A DNA stretch of 6,200 bases from Bacillota bacterium (GTDB taxonomy: Bacteria > Bacillota > Bacilli > Paenibacillales > NBRC-103111): assembly GCA_023391955.1 (NCBI GenBank), contig JAEWAA010000230.1, forward strand, positions 1 through 6,200. The letters run 5' to 3'. How positions within the stretch are numbered: position 1 is the stretch's first letter; each line of letters starts with the position of its first letter. Shown piece after piece: positions 3,853 to 6,200 of this stretch. Below the pieces are notes generated by a model that saw only the letters and a program-made list of their open reading frames with translations, was not told where the DNA came from and ran no database searches. Made by a program: the position numbers and the translations under genes.

Positions 3853-5559
3853 GGCGGCTCTTAACCTTTCCTTAATCTCACTTGACCTGCGCAGCCGCAG
3901 CGCCTCCTCCAGAAAGCTTCTGCCTGTTTGGGCATCGCTCTGCAGCACCTGCTCCTTCACCGGCAGCAGGCATTGGACGGACATGCTCAGCTCGTGGATG
4001 CCCAGCCCCAGCCACAGCGGGATGGCCTCCGGATCACCGGCCAGCTCCCCGCAGACACTGACGGGAATCCCGCTGGCCTTGGCGGCGTCCGCCACCTGCT
4101 TGAGCAGCCGCAGCACCGCCGGGTGATACGGATCATACAGGCTGGACACGGTTTCGTTCATCCGGTCCACAGCCAGGGCATACTGGATCAGGTCATTGGT
4201 TCCAATGCTGAAGAACTGCACCTCCTCCGCCAGCAGGTCCGCCACTACCACGGCAGCAGGCACCTCAATCATGATGCCCACCGGAGTGTTATCCTTAAAG
4301 GGTTTGCCTTCCTCCGTCAGCTCCTGCTTGGCCTGCTCCAAAATCTCGTTGGCCTGCCGCACCTCATCCACAGAAGAGATCATCGGGTACATGATCCGGA
4401 TGTTGCCGTGCAGGGATGCCCGGAGAATCGCCTTCAGCTGGGTCTTGAACAGCTCCCGGCAATCCAGCAGGATACGGATGGCCCGATAACCCAGCGCCGG
4501 ATTATCCTCCTGGGGCAGATTCATGAAGCTTACGCTTTTGTCGCCGCCGATATCCAGGGTCCGGATCACCAGCGGCCGCTCTCCCAGCTTCACGGCAGCC
4601 TCCCGGTAAACCTCATACTGCTCATCCTCCAAGGGCAAGGATACCCGGTCCATATACAGGAATTCCGTCCGGAACAGCCCTACGCCCTTGGCGCCGTACT
4701 TCAAGGCCATATCCAGCTCCTTAGCCGAGCTGATATTCACCTTCAGCTCCATCTTGACGCTGTCCTTGGTGACGGTAGGCACATGGGCGATTTGCTTCAG
4801 GCGCTCCAGATTGGCCGCGGCGCGGCTCCGTTTCTCCTCATAGACCGCAATGACATCCTGCGGCGGATTCACAATGACGCTGCCCTCATCCCCGTCGATT
4901 ACGAGAATATCACCGGTCTGGATAGCCGCGGGAAGCCGGTTCTCCATCCCCATCACAAAGGGTATGCCCATGGCCCGCAGCATAATGGCCGCATGCGAGG
5001 TGGTGCCCCCCAGCATGGTGACCACTCCCAGCACCTGAGCGGAATCCAGACGGGCCAGGTGGGACGGGCTCAGCTCCTTGGCCACCAGAATATATGGCGT
5101 ATCCGCCGGCGGATCGGCTTCCTCCCAGTCTCCCAGAAGATGCTTCAACAGACGGTTGCCCACATCCTTGATATCCGCGGCCCGTTCCTTCATGTAATCA
5201 TCGTCCAGAAGATCGAACATGCTGACGAATTTGTCGATGGTTTCCTTCACCGCCACTTCCGCCGCCTTGTAATGGCGCTGCATGAGCCCCTGGATTTCGT
5301 TCATAAAAATGGGATCCTCCAAAATGGCCAGATGGGCGTTGAAGATATTGGACTCTTCTTCGCCGATCAGATCGGAGATATCCTGCTTAATATTTTCAAT
5401 TTCGCTTTTGGAGCAGCGGATTCCTTCATACAGCTTCTCGAACTCTACTGCCAAATCCGCTACATCCACCAGCTTGTCCGGCAATTCCAGCTCCAGTGAG
5501 GGCAGCACAAACGCTCTTCCGATGGCAAACCCCGATGCTCCGCCGAATCCCCTAACCAT
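3844..5559 (-). CDS. ptsI: Phosphoenolpyruvate-protein phosphotransferase (PTS enzyme I)
   Basis: Enzyme I takes phosphate from PEP and passes it to HPr, the first step of all PTS sugar uptake; cytoplasmic dimer. From ATG 5559 it is 571 residues, the family length. The N-terminal half has the HPr-binding region and the phosphohistidine loop LGGTTSHAAIMLRAMGIP with H189. The C-terminal PEP-binding barrel shows GLFRTEF (R297), VIRTLDIGGDK (R333), IMIEVPAA (E432), IGTNDLIQYALAVDR (N455, D456, R466) and VCGELAGD (C503), each within one position of the E. coli numbering. An in-frame ATG at 5589 is rejected: it would add ten residues deep in the permease gene with no proper ribosome binding site, while 5559 gives the family start MVRGFGGASG and has GGGGGG eight bases upstream. 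It overlaps the upstream gene by eight bases. No ptsH lies between, unlike Bacillus ptsGHI. Confidence 0.97.
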   Translation of the reverse strand: MVRGFGGASGFAIGRAFVLPSLELELPDKLVDVADLAVEFEKLYEGIRCSKSEIENIKQDISDLIGEEESNIFNAHLAILEDPIFMNEIQGLMQRHYKAAEVAVKETIDKFVSMFDLLDDDYMKERAADIKDVGNRLLKHLLGDWEEADPPADTPYILVAKELSPSHLARLDSAQVLGVVTMLGGTTSHAAIMLRAMGIPFVMGMENRLPAAIQTGDILVIDGDEGSVIVNPPQDVIAVYEEKRSRAAANLERLKQIAHVPTVTKDSVKMELKVNISSAKELDMALKYGAKGVGLFRTEFLYMDRVSLPLEDEQYEVYREAAVKLGERPLVIRTLDIGGDKSVSFMNLPQEDNPALGYRAIRILLDCRELFKTQLKAILRASLHGNIRIMYPMISSVDEVRQANEILEQAKQELTEEGKPFKDNTPVGIMIEVPAAVVVADLLAEEVQFFSIGTNDLIQYALAVDRMNETVSSLYDPYHPAVLRLLKQVADAAKASGIPVSVCGELAGDPEAIPLWLGLGIHELSMSVQCLLPVKEQVLQSDAQTGRSFLEEALRLRRSSEIKERLRAALR

Positions 5560-6200
5560 TGGTCTCGCCCCCCGCTGCACGTATTTCATCCTTCAGAATA
5601 ACCGACATGACAGATGCCTGCCCCTTGCGAACGGACTTAAACGGGGCGAAGCTCCAGGATTTAATCCGGTCGGAATTGGTAATCAGCATAGGCGTCGCCA
5701 GGGATTTGGCATTTTGCTTCACCTTGTTCAGGTTAAACTTCAGAAGCAGCTCCCCTGCCTCCACCCGGTCCCCCTGCTTCACCATACAGGTGAAATACTT
5801 CCCATTCAGGTGGGAGGTGTCGATGCCCACATGCAGAAGGACCTCCAGACCGTCGTCGGTGGTGATGCCCAACGCGTGAAGCGACGGGTAAATCAAGGTT
5901 ACGGTTCCGTTCACCGGGGCTACCAGCTCACCCTTTTCCGGAAGAAAAGCTACACCGTTGCCGACGATTTTTTGGGAGAAAATCTGGTCCGGCACATCCT
6001 CCAAGGGGATCATCCGTCCCAGCATCGGGGAGTTGAACAGCACCTGATGAAGGTCCTTTTTGGTAATCCGCACAATTTCCTCCCGGATCAGCTCCGAGAA
6101 GGTGCCGAATACCACCTGGACATTGCCGGCTCCAAGCCGGATAATACCGGCTGCGCCCAGATTCTTGAGGGTGGCGATATCCATCAGCTTATCGTTAACC
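5552..6200 (-). CDS. PTS sugar permease, EIIB C-terminal part and EIIA domain (glucose family; 5' end outside window)
   Basis: The frame is open to the right edge; codons before the ATG at 6184 read VNDKL, continuing the EIIB domain, so that ATG is internal. Visible residues (counted from 6184): end of EIIB, DIATLKNLGAAGIIRLG then GNVQVVFG (1-27), with its phospho-cysteine just outside the window; then a complete glucose-type EIIA from about 50, with SPMLGRMIPLEDVPDQIF, VAPVNGTVT, HALGI (H103, equivalent to E. coli IIAGlc H75) and EVLLHVGIDT (H118, equivalent to phospho-acceptor H90). EIIA takes phosphate from HPr and gives it to EIIB. The EIIB-EIIA linker is only about ten residues. The missing part probably contains EIIC as in PtsG or the GlcNAc permease; glucose, GlcNAc or another sugar cannot be decided. 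It is followed by ptsI with an eight-base overlap, indicating one operon. Confidence 0.9.
   Translation of the reverse strand, partial: VNDKLMDIATLKNLGAAGIIRLGAGNVQVVFGTFSELIREEIVRITKKDLHQVLFNSPMLGRMIPLEDVPDQIFSQKIVGNGVAFLPEKGELVAPVNGTVTLIYPSLHALGITTDDGLEVLLHVGIDTSHLNGKYFTCMVKQGDRVEAGELLLKFNLNKVKQNAKSLATPMLITNSDRIKSWSFAPFKSVRKGQASVMSVILKDEIRAAGGETNG

Noticed and set aside
3928..5499. Long plus-strand open frame of 523 codons
   Set aside because: It is the antisense shadow of ptsI, whose catalytic residues are all present on the minus strand; the product is His/Gln/Leu-rich with no motif.
5560..5589. Upstream ATG start for ptsI at 5589
   Set aside because: The ten added residues do not fit the enzyme I N-terminus and AAGG abuts the ATG; ATG 5559 aligns with E. 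coli EI and puts the active His at residue 189.
6182..6184. ATG at 6184 as the true start of a small EIIA protein
   Set aside because: The frame stays open to the edge with VNDKL before it, which continues an EIIB domain; a start here would cut that domain in half.
1..6200. Mobile element, phage, CRISPR, toxin-antitoxin or defence system
   Set aside because: No transposase, integrase, repeat array, RM or nuclease domains; all genes are co-directional core-type genes. Apart from the non-coding elements listed, nothing points to a new multi-gene system.

Overview
The window reads as a chromosomal housekeeping stretch of a moderately GC-rich, low-GC-type Gram-positive bacterium. The best guess is a member of the Paenibacillaceae or a close Bacillales relative. 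The reasons are a canonical CcpA, a YtxJ/BrxC bacillithiol-system protein next to ccpA (a neighbourhood also known from Bacillus), a glucose-type PTS EII followed by enzyme I, strong AGGAGG-like ribosome binding sites, and frequent TTG/GTG starts. Genus assignment is inference. I see no phage, IS, CRISPR, tRNA or rRNA.

All eight genes lie on the minus strand, so transcription runs from right to left. From the right edge: (1) the 3' part of a sugar PTS permease with EIIB end and EIIA domain (5552-6200, start outside the window); (2) ptsI, enzyme I of the PTS (3844-5559, overlapping the permease gene by 8 bases); (3) a 130-base intercistronic stretch with two strong hairpins and a 21-base direct repeat; (4) a DJ-1/PfpI-family gene (3180-3713) coupled by an ATGA overlap to (5) a VanZ-family membrane protein gene (2767-3183); (6) an unrecognised zinc-ribbon gene with a TTG start (2195-2617); (7) a 300-base non-coding stretch (1891-2194) with three hairpins and two terminators pointing in opposite directions; (8) ytxJ/brxC (1540-1890); (9) ccpA (406-1410) with its own likely promoter and a dyad at the -35 box; (10) a hairpin terminator; and (11) the 5' part of an MTA/SAH nucleosidase gene (about 1-317), which runs off the left edge.

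Functionally the window joins both ends of carbon catabolite control. EI starts the phosphoryl relay that ends on the EIIA/EIIB permease, while CcpA is the transcription factor that reads the state of the same relay through HPr-Ser46-P. The carrier that links them, HPr (ptsH), is not encoded between the permease and enzyme I genes, where Bacillus has it. YtxJ/BrxC and the PfpI protein suggest thiol and carbonyl stress upkeep; VanZ and the zinc-ribbon protein have no assignable role.

The gene content is ordinary. The least explained signals are non-coding: the three-hairpin element at 1947-2058, the repeat/hairpin element at 3746-3852, the dyad just upstream of the zinc-ribbon gene, and the dyad at the ccpA promoter.
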